Assembly (NCBI GenBank): GCA_023974075.1
Contig: JAMFTG010000488.1
Coordinates: 124,001-188,000, forward strand
Source of the DNA: Chaenocephalus aceratus
Taxonomy: Eukaryota > Chordata > Actinopteri > Perciformes > Channichthyidae
Length of the DNA: 64,000 nt
Reading direction: 5' to 3'
Shown piece by piece: positions 1 through 11,251 of the stretch (position 1 is its first letter; each line of letters opens with the position of its first letter). The position numbers and the translations under genes are program-made. Under the pieces are notes generated by a model. The model was given only the letters and a program-made list of their open reading frames with translations. It was not told the DNA's origin and did no database searches.

Positions 1-535
1 TTTCAAATGATCACGATGAGGTTTTTTGCAATGGGCACAAGTTAATAAAACTTCATTCAGATTGTATTATGACATTAGCCTTAACATTGCACTTTTAGCT
101 GCAGCCATTATTTTCATGAATTGTCTTTTTTGTTTTGTGTGTTTGTTTTAAACAACTATTAAGTGTGAAATGCCCATGTGAAGCACTTTGAATTGCCTCT
201 GTCTTAAAATGTGCTATACAAATAAACTCACAATCACATTGAACAGATACGGCACAAATTGGATGTTATCCATATTGTATTTCCTAAGTCAGTAACTACT
301 GAAGACCCATCTTTTACATTGGCTTTTGTCTCTACTTGAGACGTGTGTGATGTGTTCTCATGTTCGTTCCTTTCAGGGCTCACGTGGTCTGTGTTTTGTG
401 TTTATGTTGACCTTAATGTCTGCCTCGTGTTTCTGTGGTCTTTGTGAACTCTATTTCTGTGAAAGGTGCTATACTAAACAAACGTATTATTATTATAATT
501 ATTATTATGAAGTGATGTCCAGTCACGGTGCTCAC
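1..535. other. Intron sequence downstream of crebrf exon 4, with a retroelement tail
   Basis: No exon is visible here on either strand. On the minus-strand gene this is the intron after the 536-709 exon. Positions about 170-232 read like the 3' tail of a fish LINE or SINE (a 'gcactttgaattgcc' motif followed by 'aaataaac'); the same tail recurs at 33871-33930. The next crebrf exons, which should encode the bZIP region, must lie to the left of position 1. Confidence 0.5.
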
Positions 536-709
536 CCTCTCTGCGGTACAGGGTGCTTGGCAGCGTGCTGGAGCTCCAGGACAGAGACCAGTGCACGTCT
601 CCGCCCAGCTTCTTCTTGGCGGCCGACTCTCGAGCGCGGCGATATTCCCAGAAACATCGACGCTTCGACGGACGCTCGCCCGCCTGCCTCACAGGCTCAG
701 CCTCCACCT
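536..709 (-). CDS. crebrf: crebrf exon 4 (CREB3 regulatory factor), internal exon
   Basis: This is an internal coding exon of CREB3 regulatory factor, a nuclear bZIP-family protein known to bind CREB3/Luman, repress it and promote its turnover. On the minus strand the exon has acceptor ccctcag before AGGTGG and donor gtgagc after GAGAGG. It is 174 nt, entering and leaving in phase 1, which fits the phase-1 donor of the 12333-12996 exon. It encodes about 58 residues including KRRCFWEYRRARES and STLPSTLYRREG. Vertebrate CREBRF has KRRYFWEY and a similar W...TLPS.xY block in the same place, after the acidic tract. The basic KKK stretch after the FWEY block is visible. The bZIP exons that should follow are outside the window. 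There is only one copy of this exon here, unlike the three upstream exons. Confidence 0.85.
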
Positions 710-1792
710 CTGAGGGACACACATGGAGACAGAGATTTGATATAATAATAATACATGTCATTTATATAACGTTTGTCCTGGTGCTCAAAGTGCTTATATA
801 TATATATGTGAAATATGAGCACCAGTGCAAATTGTGATAAAGGCTTTTGCAGATGTGTGGCTGAATGGATTTTTAATGAAAATATCTGATGATGTTTTTC
901 TTTGCGTGATTTAAAAACAGTGAAGTTTGACTTTAGCATGGAGCCAGGGAAACATTTTGGTTAGAGATTTCCCCCAGCCGCATCACATGGAACATCATTC
1001 TGTACTTCACTGCAGACATTTAGATCTTAAGCCCAACTAGGTTAAATATGAAATACAGAGATGAATGCCAGTAGGCAAATATACGTTGACCTGGCATGAC
1101 AGCACACATTGTCTTCAGTAATATCTTGTCATAATATCTGTCCTTGTTGATGTTGGAAATGGAGCTGCTGGGATGCAGGAAACATTTCACACTTGATCCA
1201 TCAATAAAGTATTCTTGTATCATATCGTATCGAGTGTGAATACACATATTTTCCAATATTCAATGTCTCTGAACTTCAAGCTTGAGAAACAGAATGACAT
1301 TTGATGTCGCCACATGCATCAAGTTCGATCAGCAGCAGCTCTGAAACAGCCATCAACCGGTTATTGAAATGGTCTTGGCAATAAAATACAACATTGTTTG
1401 TGTGGAGTCCATGTTGTTTCCACATGTTGGCTAAAAGCTCTTGAACGCACCGTCTGAGGAGCAAGTGAATGCACCATTGTCCTCAGACGAGTATCTTTTC
1501 AGTTTAATATGATCTCGAGGTTTTGGACTTCATAAAAAGAAACACTGATGCAATAAACCAAATATAGAATCAATCCTCGGGGCTGTTTAATAAAACATCA
1601 CGAAGAATACCCTCCATTATTCTGGAGGTGGACAGCACTGACAGCCGTACACGAGATATTGAATAGAAGGGAAATACGCTGGAGTTAATGCGACGGATGA
1701 AACCCGATCATAACTGACAGCTTTAGTGTTTACGTTTTCCTGCTATGAAATCACGCCGCGCTAATCCACAGACACACGTCCTGGTGACAAAG
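710..1792. other. crebrf intron 3, unique-looking part with a LINE 3' tail
   Basis: No exon is recognisable. Positions about 1145-1232 resemble the 3'UTR of the LINE at 14377-14792: both have 'tgttgatgttgga', 'atggagctgctg', then an AATAAAGTA and an ATCGTATCG-type tail. The rest is AT-rich and shows no repeat or coding signal that I can name. Confidence 0.45.

Positions 1793-1880
<88 letters not shown>
1793..1880. repeat. (CA)n microsatellite
   Basis: An uninterrupted AC dinucleotide run of about 88 bp. It opens a His-Thr reading frame that has no coding meaning. Confidence 0.97.
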
Positions 1881-1884
<4 letters not shown>

Positions 1885-2088
1885 CAGAAGATTAGCCTCG
1901 GGTCTGCAGAGCCATGAATACCGTTATCATAAATAATACAACATGCAGAGGAGACGCTGCTTCCAATCCAGCAACAAACAAAAAAATTACATTTCCTGCA
2001 AATAATGGAAATACCAACTCCTCCTAGTGGGGATTAATTCGGAAAGTTAATAACCATGAAGTCCTATCTTAGCGATTAACCAGGGCTA

Positions 2089-2089
<1 letters not shown>

Positions 2090-2142
<53 letters not shown>
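2090..2142. repeat. (CA)n microsatellite
   Basis: A second uninterrupted AC run of about 52 bp, some 210 bp from the first. Confidence 0.97.
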
Positions 2143-2146
<4 letters not shown>

Positions 2147-2396
2147 ATATAACATGATGTCGCCATTGTCTGCTCTCTCCTTCACCTCCATCTTTCACTC
2201 CCAACGGCCTTTGTTATTTTAACAATTGATAACGTAAGCATGAAGAAGAACGGCACGATGAATCAAATATGAAACGTGCCATCGAGTGCATTCACATCGA
2301 GTGCACCAGTGACACAGCTGTTCTCAATAGCCGACATAGGATCGCTCCCTTCTCAGGGCGATGAGAAGCAGAGGACACATGTATCTGGATTATCAG

Positions 2397-3189
2397 TAGA
2401 GATGTCCCGATCCGATCACGTGATCGGGGATCGGAGCCGATCACGTGATTTTCAAAAAATCGGGGATTGGGATTGTTTTTTAAAAAATTTTTATCAAATA
2501 TTTGTATTTTATTTAATGTTACAAAACAAAAAGGACCATGTTCACGTCTTAAAGTCATCCTGAGGACTTAGTTTTGGTTTAAAATTACACAACATCATGT
2601 ATGTGTTGCTTCCTTTGGGCTTGTTTTCAGACCTGGTTGCTTATTCCTCTCAAAGCAACAGAGTGGGCGCAGTGTCTAATAGCAGCAGTAAGCTAACGAG
2701 AGGCTACGTTCAGCTGGTGACTCGGGAGTCGGGACGGAGAAAATGTCAGGAGTTTGGAAGTATTATAAATTGAAAGCGAAGGCAGTGTAACAGCCAGATG
2801 CAATGTTTGCAAGGCGGAGGTTCCGCGTGGTGGAAAGAACAGAGCTACGTTCAACACGACCAATCTAATACGCTACCTGAGAAACAAACACCAACAACAA
2901 CACGGCGAGTACACAGCGGCCACTCAGGTAACGGCACTGAAGCAACCGACACTTTCAGAGACTTTCAAAAGGAAAGAGAAACTGCCCCAGAACAGAGACA
3001 AGACCAACACAATAACAGCCAGGATAGCTGAATTCATCGCGTTGGATGACCAGCTGTTATCTGTTATCTTTTTTTTCTCTTAATGCATTGCATAAAGATC
3101 GGATCGGGAAAAATCGGTATCGGCAGATTGTCAAAATCAAATGATCGGAATCGGATCGGGAGCAAAAAAAGGTGATCGGGACATCCCTA
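2397..3189 (+). mobile_element. Internally deleted hAT transposon with BED-finger remnant
   Basis: The ends are inverted: tagagatgtcccgatc at the left, gatcgggacatcccta at the right. The flanks attattcag-like (2389-2396, attatcag) and gtcatcag (3190-3197) match at 6 of 8 positions, as expected for an aged 8-bp hAT target duplication. At 2799-2891 the plus strand encodes a BED zinc finger: CNVC, then NLIRYLRNKH. Upstream of it VWKYYK is readable but a stop interrupts the frame. The catalytic domain is missing, so the element is non-autonomous. It lies in crebrf intron 3. Confidence 0.85.
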
Positions 3190-3239
3190 GTCATCAGTGC
3201 ACTTGATGATCATGGATGCAAAGTCACAATATGTCAAAA

Positions 3240-3560
3240 TATTTCCGGTTTTATTTTGAAAAGTGTGTTGTCTTTTTTGACTTCCTGTCTCTGTGTTTTC
3301 CCGCCTGCTTCTGTTCACCTCCTTATGTTTTCCGTGACTCGCCCGCCTGTCTCTTGCCCTTGTGATTACCGTAGTTCTGCATGTGTTTAAGGTCTGATGT
3401 TTGTGTTCATAGCTTGTCGGGTCCTTGTTGATTGTTCAAGAGTGGGTTCTGTTGTGTTTGCCTTGCTCTGTTTTTTCCTGGATAACCTACAATAAAGGAT
3501 GGTTTTTTCAAAGTTAAATTGTGTCCTTCACTTGGGTCCACCCTCCTCTGCTCTCCAGTG
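3240..3560 (+). mobile_element. Possible retroelement 3' end
   Basis: The stretch is T/C-rich with many 'tgtgtttt...cctgtct' phrases, then an 'aataaagga' signal at about 3492 and 'cttgggtccacc' at about 3531. Fish LINE or LTR 3' ends often look like this. There is no reading frame and I cannot assign a family. The duplicated segment begins inside it at 3442. Confidence 0.3.
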
Positions 3561-4435
3561 TTTCAGGATATCGATCTATATATCATCATCTTCAAGATAT
3601 AGATTTATTTCAGACTCAAATATGTTCATTTAATTCATTTCTTGTTTTAACAGCTACTTACCTGTATATCATTTTACTGTACTTTCGCTTTTGTTGCTGC
3701 TTCGGGCCCATCTTATCTTATCTTAGAAGTGTTCCCTTTGCACCTCTGTGCCACCATGTCCATCTAAACACGCCTCTTTTGTACAGAGCTCGGTAGAAAA
3801 ATAAAATCATATTTTAGTTGCTTTTTGGAAGTGGAAATACATTACATTAATTACATTGGCTTATTATGTCCCTGAGGACCCTGATTGAATCACAATAATA
3901 TTGTGGCAGACTTTGTGGTCTCAGCGAATATCGTATCGTTGACCAAAGAATCGAGAAACATGGCATCAGGGTGAAACGTTGGATAAATATCCCTAACTAG
4001 AAGCAGCTTCATCAAACAAGAATGCCAAAATGTGTGGCTGTTTTTAACGTCTTGTTGTTGAAGCTTTTTTATGACACGCCTTGTGAGAGAATCCATGGCG
4101 GCCAAATATGAAAACGAGTACTCTGGACCTTCGAGTGATTGTTTTCGATGTGACCTGCACCTATCCTAGAGGAAGCGTTTACATCCAAGGTATTTGTAGG
4201 AGCCAGAATGCCCTTTAGCCCGAGTTTATTATTTGTATTATTATGAGTTGTTTACATCACTTTTATTTGTTGAGCACTTCCAGCAACTGTCACATGGGTG
4301 TGGTATGATTTAGTTTATTAAATATCATCAACCGTTTTTAAACTTCAGTATGGACTTTCTCATTGAAAACGCGTCGCAGCATGACGCCGAGCTCAGCCTC
4401 TTGGCGACTCAAATTTAAATGGGAATTGAGCCGAC

Positions 4436-4930
4436 TAGGGCTGCACGATATATCGTGTCGATAATCGCGATATTCACATCGCAGGACGTGCGATTTTTTT
4501 AATGTATTTATTTTTTAGGACTTGCGATATTAAGTAGGCAAATTAACTCAATTATTTTGCTGCTTGCTACAAAAGGAAAACGTGCGCGGCTCTCATGTCA
4601 GGGGTACTTGAGTGAGTGACAGCAAACCACCGATCACAATCAAATCTCCAAAGCAAACGGACCCGGAGATTAAAGGGAACACTGAATAAAGTAGTTTCAT
4701 GTGTTTCTCCAGTTCGGCGCTGCTAACCGAGCTAGCTTGTTGCTCTGATAGCTTAAGATCCAGACGTCCGTGACTAAAATCCTTCATCCGGTTAAATATA
4801 GTTAAAAAAATACCAATTGTATTTCATTAAAGTTCAAGAAAGGATGGTTTGCGGGGGGGAAAACGGTCTTTTCTTCAATTCCTGTATTTTTTCATATCGC
4901 AATATACAGTAAATCGCAGTGGGGGCAAAA
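4436..4930 (+). mobile_element. hAT-type MITE fragment, left copy
   Basis: It begins tagggctgcacgatatatcg, the typical left end of a common fish hAT MITE, and is followed by ATATCG/GCGATAT-rich sequence up to 'catatcgcaatatacagt' near 4910. The matching right end is not visible, so the right limit is approximate and the element is probably truncated or diverged. The other copy is at 18036-18530. Confidence 0.6.
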
Positions 4931-5490
4931 ATCAGTCAGTTTTTTAAGGGGCCGATACGTTCTTTACTGTAAGGTCAAATAAAGTCTTGCTTTCATTCTT
5001 TTACATGCAGAACAGACGCATATCAAATCTGCACCTTTACCTCAGCACCGAGATGGTTTTTAGGAGCGATAGTTCTCTAACAACCTTGGACATAAATGCT
5101 TCATTGGAAAGTGTTACATATGAATGCCTGTACTTTCTGAATGAGGGTGGAAAAAAGGTTTGATTTGCCCTTTACTATGAGGTCAACTCTTCTATCATCA
5201 CGTTGAAGCCATTGAAGAGATGCAAAGAAAGATATCCTGAGTGGTATAGGGAAGCATTACATTTCATTTAGGCTGACGCTTTTATCCAAAGAGACTCCGA
5301 TAAACCATGAAGACACAAACTGAGAAGAGGAAGAAGCTTGAAGGTATATCGTTAGCCGAACCATTGCAAGTGCTAGATATTTCTTTGTTAGGACTAATGG
5401 CCAAGGTGAAGTGGGTTTTCACTCTGGGATGGAAGATGTGAATACTGTCAGCAGATAGAAAGGTTTAGGCGGAAGTGGCAGACTCTTGAA
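4931..5490. other. Intron sequence, no recognised feature
   Basis: I see no exon, RNA gene or named repeat. Near 5275 'aggctgacgcttttatccaaagagac' reads, in pieces, like the conserved tail of fish SINEs (gctgacgcttttatccaaa), so a SINE tail fragment may be present. Confidence 0.4.
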
Positions 5491-5680
5491 GAGGATATAT
5501 TCTGTGTTAAAGCTCTCCTGTCGTGTGTTATATAGTGTGCAAGTAAACGGTCTGCAAACACCTGCATTGGACACCTTTGCTTACATCCTGAACATAGTGA
5601 CATCAACACTTGTGCTCCTGTTGGCTCGCGCTCCAACACATTGTACGTGAAAGGCTAAGGGGCGGGACATCTCTATGTGG

Positions 5681-6778
5681 TAGGGGTGTAACGGTTCACA
5701 AACATTTCGGTTCGGTATGTACCTCGGTTTTTAGGTCACGGTTCGGTTACGGTACGTTTTCGGTACAGCAGAAAAAATTATCACATAACATACCATATGT
5801 ATATATTTGTTTTAGTTATTATTAAACTGTGAATAATGTATTTACTCAAATACATACAAAATATAATAAAATAAACATTAAGGTGCAGCATTTCGATGAA
5901 CTGAAATTATCTGTATTTGAACCGTACTAGCACCTAAGCAGCCAGTTGGACATTAGGACTTGCTTGTCATTGTATTTTCATGTTTTCTTAAAGAAAGATG
6001 AACTTGTCCACATTGCTTGCTGAAAGGGCAGATCTGCTGGCACTAGCAATGTCTCCTGCTGTGGAGAACACCCTCTCGCTAGGGACAGAGGTAGCAGATA
6101 CAGCCAGGTAGCGCTTTGCTACCATGGCAACATAAGGATATTTGGCGTTTGTAATAGCTTTGGCTCGGTCTGAACTTTTTGCGAGTGGTGGAGGCTTAAT
6201 GCTAGCGGGAGTTGGGTTTGCACTTCAGTCTTTTGGTACCGGTGATATTCACGTTCGGGTGATGCCTTTTCAAATGAGTGTGCAAGTTTGATGTATTGCC
6301 AGCCGCGTAACCAATGTTAGTCGAACAATGCCGACAAACAGCTTTGGTTCGGTCCACCTGTTTTTGTCCATCATCCTTGTACGTAACTGCGAAACCAAAA
6401 TGTTCCCAAACCGGAGACTTCAATGATGCTGGAGGATTTTCGAGCTCAACTTTATCTGCGTTCGCCATTTCGACAGTTCCTCAAATTACTGACTGCATTT
6501 GAAACGCATCCCTCTGACCAGCTCTCATAGTATGCCTCTCGTCCAATTAAATGACTTGCTCGCTCTATGATGCGTTGAACCCAATGTGAGCAAATTACTC
6601 TGAATGCTGCGACACAGCACCTGAGATTACCTCCAAGAAGTTGTTCACGTTTCTCAATTTTTTACGTTTAACGTTATATTAGTTCGGTACACAGCGGTAC
6701 ACATGTGTACCGAACCGAAGGGTCTGTACCGAAATTATTCGGTACGGACCCTTCGGTAGGTGTACCGTTACACCCCTA
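5681..6778 (-). mobile_element. Internally deleted hAT transposon (BED plus hATC remnants), left copy
   Basis: The terminal inverted repeats are taggggtgtaacggt and accgttacacccctA, flanked by a perfect 8-bp duplication ctatgtgg (5673-5680 and 6779-6786). On the minus strand, 6202-6468 encodes a BED zinc finger (CRHC ... LHTHLKRHH) starting MANADKVELENPP. Further along the same strand, about 6010-6170, is the hAT C-terminal dimerisation motif: RYLAVSATSVPSERVFSTAG. The RNase-H-like catalytic core between them is gone, leaving 1.1 kb, so it cannot move by itself. Confidence 0.93.
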
Positions 6779-6870
6779 CTATGTGGTTGACCAATCACAA
6801 CAGAGCTGGCCAGCTAACCAATCAGAGCAGACTGGGCTCTGGTTTCAGACAGAGGGTGAAAAGAGGAGCT

Positions 6871-7646
6871 GAACATCAACAGGAGAGGACTCTTTAAAGT
6901 AGAGACACTACATACTGATATACACCTGAACATCAGCAGGAGAGGACTCTTTAAAGTAGAGACACTACATACTGATATACACCTGAACATCAGCAGGAGA
7001 GGACTCTTTAAAGTAGATGATATACACCTGAACATCAGCAGGAGAGGACTCTTTAAAGTAGAGACACTACATACTGATATACACCTGAACATCAGCAGGA
7101 GAGGACTCTTTAAAGTAGAGACACTACATACTGATATACTCCCGAACATCAGCAGGAGAGGACTCTTTAAAGTAGAGACACTACACACTGATATACACCT
7201 GAACATCAGCAGGAGAGGACACTTTAAAGTAGAGACACTACATACTGATATACACCTGAGCATCAGCAGGAGAGGACTCTTTAAAGTAGAGACACTACAT
7301 ACTGATATACTCCCGAACATCAGCAGGAGAGGACTCTTTAAAGTAGAGACACTACACACTGATATACACCTGAGCATCAGCAGGAGAGGACTCTTTAAAG
7401 TAGAGACACTACATACTGATATACTCCCGAACATCAGCAGGAGAGGACTCTTTAAAGTAGAGACACTACACACTGATATACACCTGAACATCAGCAGGAG
7501 AGGACTCTTTAAAGTAGAGACAATGCATACTGATATACACCTGAACATCAGCAGGAGAGGACTCTTTAAAGTAGAGACACTACATACTGATATACACCTG
7601 AACATCAGCAGGAGAGGACTCTTTAAAGTAGAGACACTACATACTG
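6871..7646. repeat. 57-bp minisatellite, left copy (about 14 units)
   Basis: Tandem units of 57 bp each start gaacatcagcaggagaggac and contain ctctttaaagtagagacac and tactgatatacacct. One unit near 7016 lacks about 20 bp. Because 57 is 19 codons, the minus strand stays open and reads a 19-residue repeat; I regard that as an artefact. A variant with 'actcccgaacatc' recurs at 7139, 7310 and 7424 (spacing 3 and 2 units), showing higher-order structure. The right-hand copy of the locus has about 45 units. Confidence 0.97.
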
Positions 7647-7655
7647 GGGTTTAAA

Positions 7656-7985
7656 GACTCGTGTATTATGCTCCAAGCCTTCTGGGCAATCTGCTACACT
7701 CCCTATCTGCAAACACACACTTTATCCTCTACTACAGTCTGACACAGTGCTTTGCATTCACCGTGAGATAGTAGTAGGAGCATCTAAAAACAAACACCCA
7801 CACAGACATTGCCAACAAGAGAGAGCAACAATGGCGTCTCGCGCCCGTGGAAATATGACCCAAGCGGCTCTTTAAGAGCGAGTCAAACGACCTCTCCATT
7901 ACCTCGCAACGAGAAGCCTGAGATTTGTTTATCCAAAGCCAGAGAGAGGGAGCCTGGGAACAGATGCTAATCTGAAGGGAAGTCA
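7656..7985. other. Intron sequence, no recognised feature
   Basis: No coding, RNA or repeat signal that I can name. The stretch is the same in both copies of the locus. Confidence 0.4.
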
Positions 7986-8001
7986 GTGTGTGTGTGTGTG
8001 T

Positions 8002-8059
<58 letters not shown>
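7986..8059. repeat. (GT)n microsatellite
   Basis: A GT run of about 74 bp with one A interruption. It is the left copy of the run at 23354-23425. Confidence 0.96.
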
Positions 8060-8075
8060 TCTAGCACTCGTGTTT

Positions 8076-8119
8076 AGAGGTGACTTCATGTCCAGACTGC
8101 AGGGCATGAAGTCACCTCT
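8076..8119. repeat. Short perfect hairpin
   Basis: The arms agaggtgacttcatg and catgaagtcacctct pair perfectly over 15 bp around a 14-base loop. Also present in the right copy (about 23442-23485). No function is evident. Confidence 0.8.
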
Positions 8120-8159
8120 GGCATTTAAGCTCTTTAGCTTCTTCAACAGGCTTTTGGGG

Positions 8160-8388
8160 GCGGTGGCGGGGAAGTCGATAGGGACTCGGCTTGGCAACTG
8201 GAAGGTCACCAGTTCAAGTCCTGGCAAGACCAAGTGCTACCGAGGTGTCCTTGAGCACCGTTCCCCACACTGCTCCCCGGGCGCCGTTCAAAATGGCAGC
8301 CCACTGCTCCTGACACAGGATGGGTCAAACGCAGAGAAACTATTTCCCCACGGGGATTAATAAAAGTCCATCTTATCTTATCTTTTGT
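8160..8388 (+). mobile_element. tRNA-derived SINE, left copy
   Basis: A B-box-like ggttcaagtcc relative (agttcaagtcctggcaag) follows an A-box region; then comes the fish SINE body ('ggtgtccttgagca', 'ctgctccccgggcgcc') and a 'cttatcttatctt' 3' tail. Compared with the right copy, it lacks six bases in 'gagcaaggcaccg'. No polymerase III activity can be judged from sequence. Confidence 0.8.
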
Positions 8389-8463
8389 GTCTTCATGTGC
8401 AACAACAAGGACACTGTTTTAGAAAAAGCAATATAGTTAACCCTAGTTTTGATGTCATGGCCA

Positions 8464-8468
<5 letters not shown>

Positions 8469-8512
<44 letters not shown>
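8469..8512. repeat. (GT)n microsatellite
   Basis: An uninterrupted GT run of about 44 bp. Confidence 0.95.
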
Positions 8513-8514
<2 letters not shown>

Positions 8515-8696
8515 GTCTCCTGAGCAGGTGCCACCTTGTATAGCATCCTCTGCCTCTGTATGAATGTGTGTGTGACTTATATATGTAAAAGTACTATGAA
8601 TATAATGACTGGAAAAGCACTTTCCTTCAGGGTCTCGCCTTAATAACAATATCTGTGAATGAGGCACCAGATGAATGCTGCTCTACACTCCTACTC

Positions 8697-10262
8697 CTAC
8701 ATCAACATGTGTCCCCTCTTCTCCATGTCTCTTCTACATCAACATGTGTCCCCTCTTCTCCATGTCTCTCCTACATCAACATGTGTCCCCTCTTCTCCAT
8801 GTCTCTTCTACATCAACATGTGTCCCCTCTTCTCCATGTCTCTTCTACATCAACATGTGTCCCCTCTTCTTCACGTCTCTTCTACATCAACATGTGTCCC
8901 CTCTTCTCCATGTCTCTTCTACATCAACATGTGTCCCCTCTTCTCCATGTCTCTTCTACATCAACATGTGTCCTCTCTTCTTCATGTCTCTTCTACATCA
9001 ACATGTGTCCCCTCTTCTTCATGTCTCTTCTACATCAACATGTGTCCTCTCTTCTTCATGTCTCTTCTACATCAACATGTGTCCCCTCTTCTTCATGTCT
9101 CTTCTACATCAACATGTGTCCCCTCTTCTTCACGTCTCTTCTACATCAACATGTGTCCCCTCTTCTTCATGTCTCTTCTACATCAACATGTGTCCCCTCT
9201 TCTTCATGTCTCTTCTACATCACCATGTGTCCCCTCTTCTCCATGTCTCTTCTACATCAACATGTGTCCCCTCTTCTTCATGTCTCTCTCTACATCAACA
9301 TGTGTCCCCTCTTCTTCATGTCTCTTCCACATCAACATGTGTCCCCTCTTCTTCATGTCTCTTCTACATCAACATGTGTCCCCTCTTCTTCATGTCTCTT
9401 CTACATCAACATGTGTCCCCTCTTCTTCATGTCTCTTCTACATCAACATGTGTCCCCCTCTTCTTCATGTCTCTTCTACATCAACATGTGTCCCCTCTTC
9501 TTCATGTCTCTTCTACATCAACATGTGTCCCCTCTTCTCCATGTCTCTTCTACATCAACATGTGTCCCCTCTTCTCCATGTCTCTTCTACATCAACATGT
9601 GTCCCCTCTTCTTCATGTCTCTTCTACATCAACATGTGTCCTCTCTTCTTCATGTCTCTTCTACATCAACATGTGTCCCCTCTTCTTCACGTCTCTTCTA
9701 CATCAACATGTGTCCCCTCTTCTTCATGTCTCTTCTACATCAACATGTGTCCCCTCTTCTTCATGTCTCTTCTACATCAACATGTGTCCTCTCTTCTTCA
9801 TGTCTCTTCTACATCAACATGTGTCCCCCTCTTCTTCATGTCTCTTCTACATCAACATGTGTCCCCTCTTCTTCATGTCTCTTCTACATCAACATGTGTC
9901 CCCTCTTCTTCACGTCTCTTCTACATCAACATGTGTCCCCTCTTCTTCATGTCTCTTCTACATCAACATGTGTCCCCTCTTCTTCATGTCTCTTCTACAT
10001 CAACATGTGTCCCCTCTTCTTCATGTCTCTTCTACATCAACATGTGTCCCCTCTTCTTCATGTCTCTTCTACATCAGCATCTGTCCCCTCTTCTTCATGT
10101 CTCTTCTACATCAACATGTGTCCACTTGTCCTCATGTCTCTCCTACATCAACATGTGTCCCCTCTTCTACATCAACATGTGTCCCCTCTTCTTCATGTCT
10201 CTTCTACATCAACATGTGTCCCCTCTTCTTCATGTCTCTTCTACCTCAACATGTGTCCCCTC
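8697..10262. repeat. 37-bp minisatellite, left copy (about 42 units)
   Basis: Each unit reads ctacatcaacatgtgtcccc, then tcttcttcatgtctctt, with common C/T variants. The array is free of stops in all three plus-strand frames because 37 is not a multiple of 3 and no frame of the unit holds a stop; the resulting frames of about 540 codons are not credible genes. The unit core ctacatcaacatgtgtcccc also occurs once inside MITE family B at 52896. The right copy has about 30 units. Confidence 0.97.
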
Positions 10263-10436
10263 TATCTAAAGTAAAAGACAGAGAATCAGCACTTTGGAAG
10301 CAGGGCTGAAACAGAGGGGATTCTGGGTAATGCTGCAATGATCTGTTTGGTGTGTCAGCCAATCAGAGACAGGCTCTGGATATATCTGAGACCTGTGATG
10401 TATTGAGGATAAACAGTATGATAGGGACCTTTAAAC
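10263..10436 (+). mobile_element. MITE family B right end, left copy
   Basis: Shared with the end of the element at 52853-55368: 'tgatctgtttggt', 'atatctgagacctgtg', and a terminal 'tgatagggacctttaaa'. It directly follows the 37-bp array, whose unit also derives from this family, so the array is an expansion inside a copy of it. The left end of this copy is not recognisable. Confidence 0.65.
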
Positions 10437-10899
10437 AATGTGCACCAGCTTTCATACTCTATTTACAAAGAGTGTTGCAGATGGTATTGAGACACATGAA
10501 GACCCTCCAACCCTCAGAATGTTCCTCGGCCAGTCTCTCAGCAGGAGGTCTGGGGTCTCGTCTGGACCCCAGACACATTCAGATGGTTTCTGTGTGGGCA
10601 GATTTCCTCAGAAAACAGACAAACAGGAAGCAGAACTCGACACTAAGGCTGCCCGAGTGGAAGAAATCCCTCACTGCAATACATCTGCAACATTCTCATT
10701 ATCATCGAACAATATATTTAAGATGTTCAAGGTGTGATATTTTTAAGAGGATCTGTATAAAAAGAAGGCATTTTATTAAGTCTGGAGAATACGTTTTGTA
10801 CGCCAGGGCTTCTGAGCAACACCACAAGACTACATTCAGAATAACAGCACATATTATTGTCAAATATTTCAACTATAACTAGTCCAGCTCAAACTAGTC
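10437..10899. other. Intron sequence, no recognised feature
   Basis: The plus strand has open frames here but no splice-site or codon pattern suggests a gene; both copies of the locus carry them and the right copy breaks one near 25655. Confidence 0.4.
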
Positions 10900-11251
10900 C
10901 AGCAATGTTTCTCAAACTTGTTCATACCAAGGACCAATAAAAAAACACTCGCGGACCACCTAACTCCACAGATATCCAAAACACATCGTTTTTCTAGAAC
11001 AGATTACAAATCGCCTGAAAGTGGTACAAACAAGTGGAAACATGTGTGATGAAGGTGTTGCGCTGGGCTATATCATGCAATTGAAAGTGAAACTTAAGCT
11101 CGCTCCATCGCGGAGATATTCCCGCGAGAGTGCGGAAAACTGAAATGTATTTATTTATTTCAAATGTGAAATGTTACCAATATACTCACGGATCACTAGG
11201 GGGCGCTCACGGACCACCAGTGGTCCGCGGACCACACTTTGAGAAGCACTG
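10900..11251. mobile_element. hAT MITE, left copy
   Basis: The ends are inverted: cagcaatgtttctcaaac at the left and gtttgagaa-type cacactttgagaagcactg at the right. 'ggaccacctaa' near the left pairs with 'tggtccgcggaccac' near the right. Ends of this CAG...TTTCTCAAAC kind are typical of vertebrate hAT (Charlie-like) MITEs. No clear target duplication remains. Confidence 0.75.

Larger units (their letters stand above)
5495..7655. mobile_element. MITE family A remnant holding a hAT insertion and the 57-bp array, left copy
   Basis: The parts outside the inserted hAT match, in reverse orientation, the element at 60371-61765: 'ctaaggggcgggacatctct' and 'accaatcacaacagagc' are shared. A hAT element is inserted at 5681-6778 and a 57-bp minisatellite fills the right part. 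The outer limits are approximate. The right edge reads 'ggggtttaaag', like the TTTAAAGGGG end of the 60-kb copy. Confidence 0.6.

Noticed and set aside
3521..3796. 91-codon frame present in both copies (also 17114-17389)
   Set aside because: Identity between the copies reflects the duplicated locus, not selection. The sequence is T-rich intron with no domain.
6814..7605. Minus-strand repeat protein of about 263 residues, and those at 20401-23087
   Set aside because: The 57-bp period keeps one frame open. Units vary without regard to codons, and the array is in a MITE inside an intron.
6871..7646. CRISPR-like array
   Set aside because: Units are directly adjacent with no unique spacers, and the DNA is from a fish.
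8655..10309. Three overlapping long open frames of about 540 codons over the 37-bp array, and the similar frames at 24017-25224
   Set aside because: They follow from a stop-free 37-bp unit read in three phases. There is no splice, start-site or homology support, and the length changes freely between the two copies.
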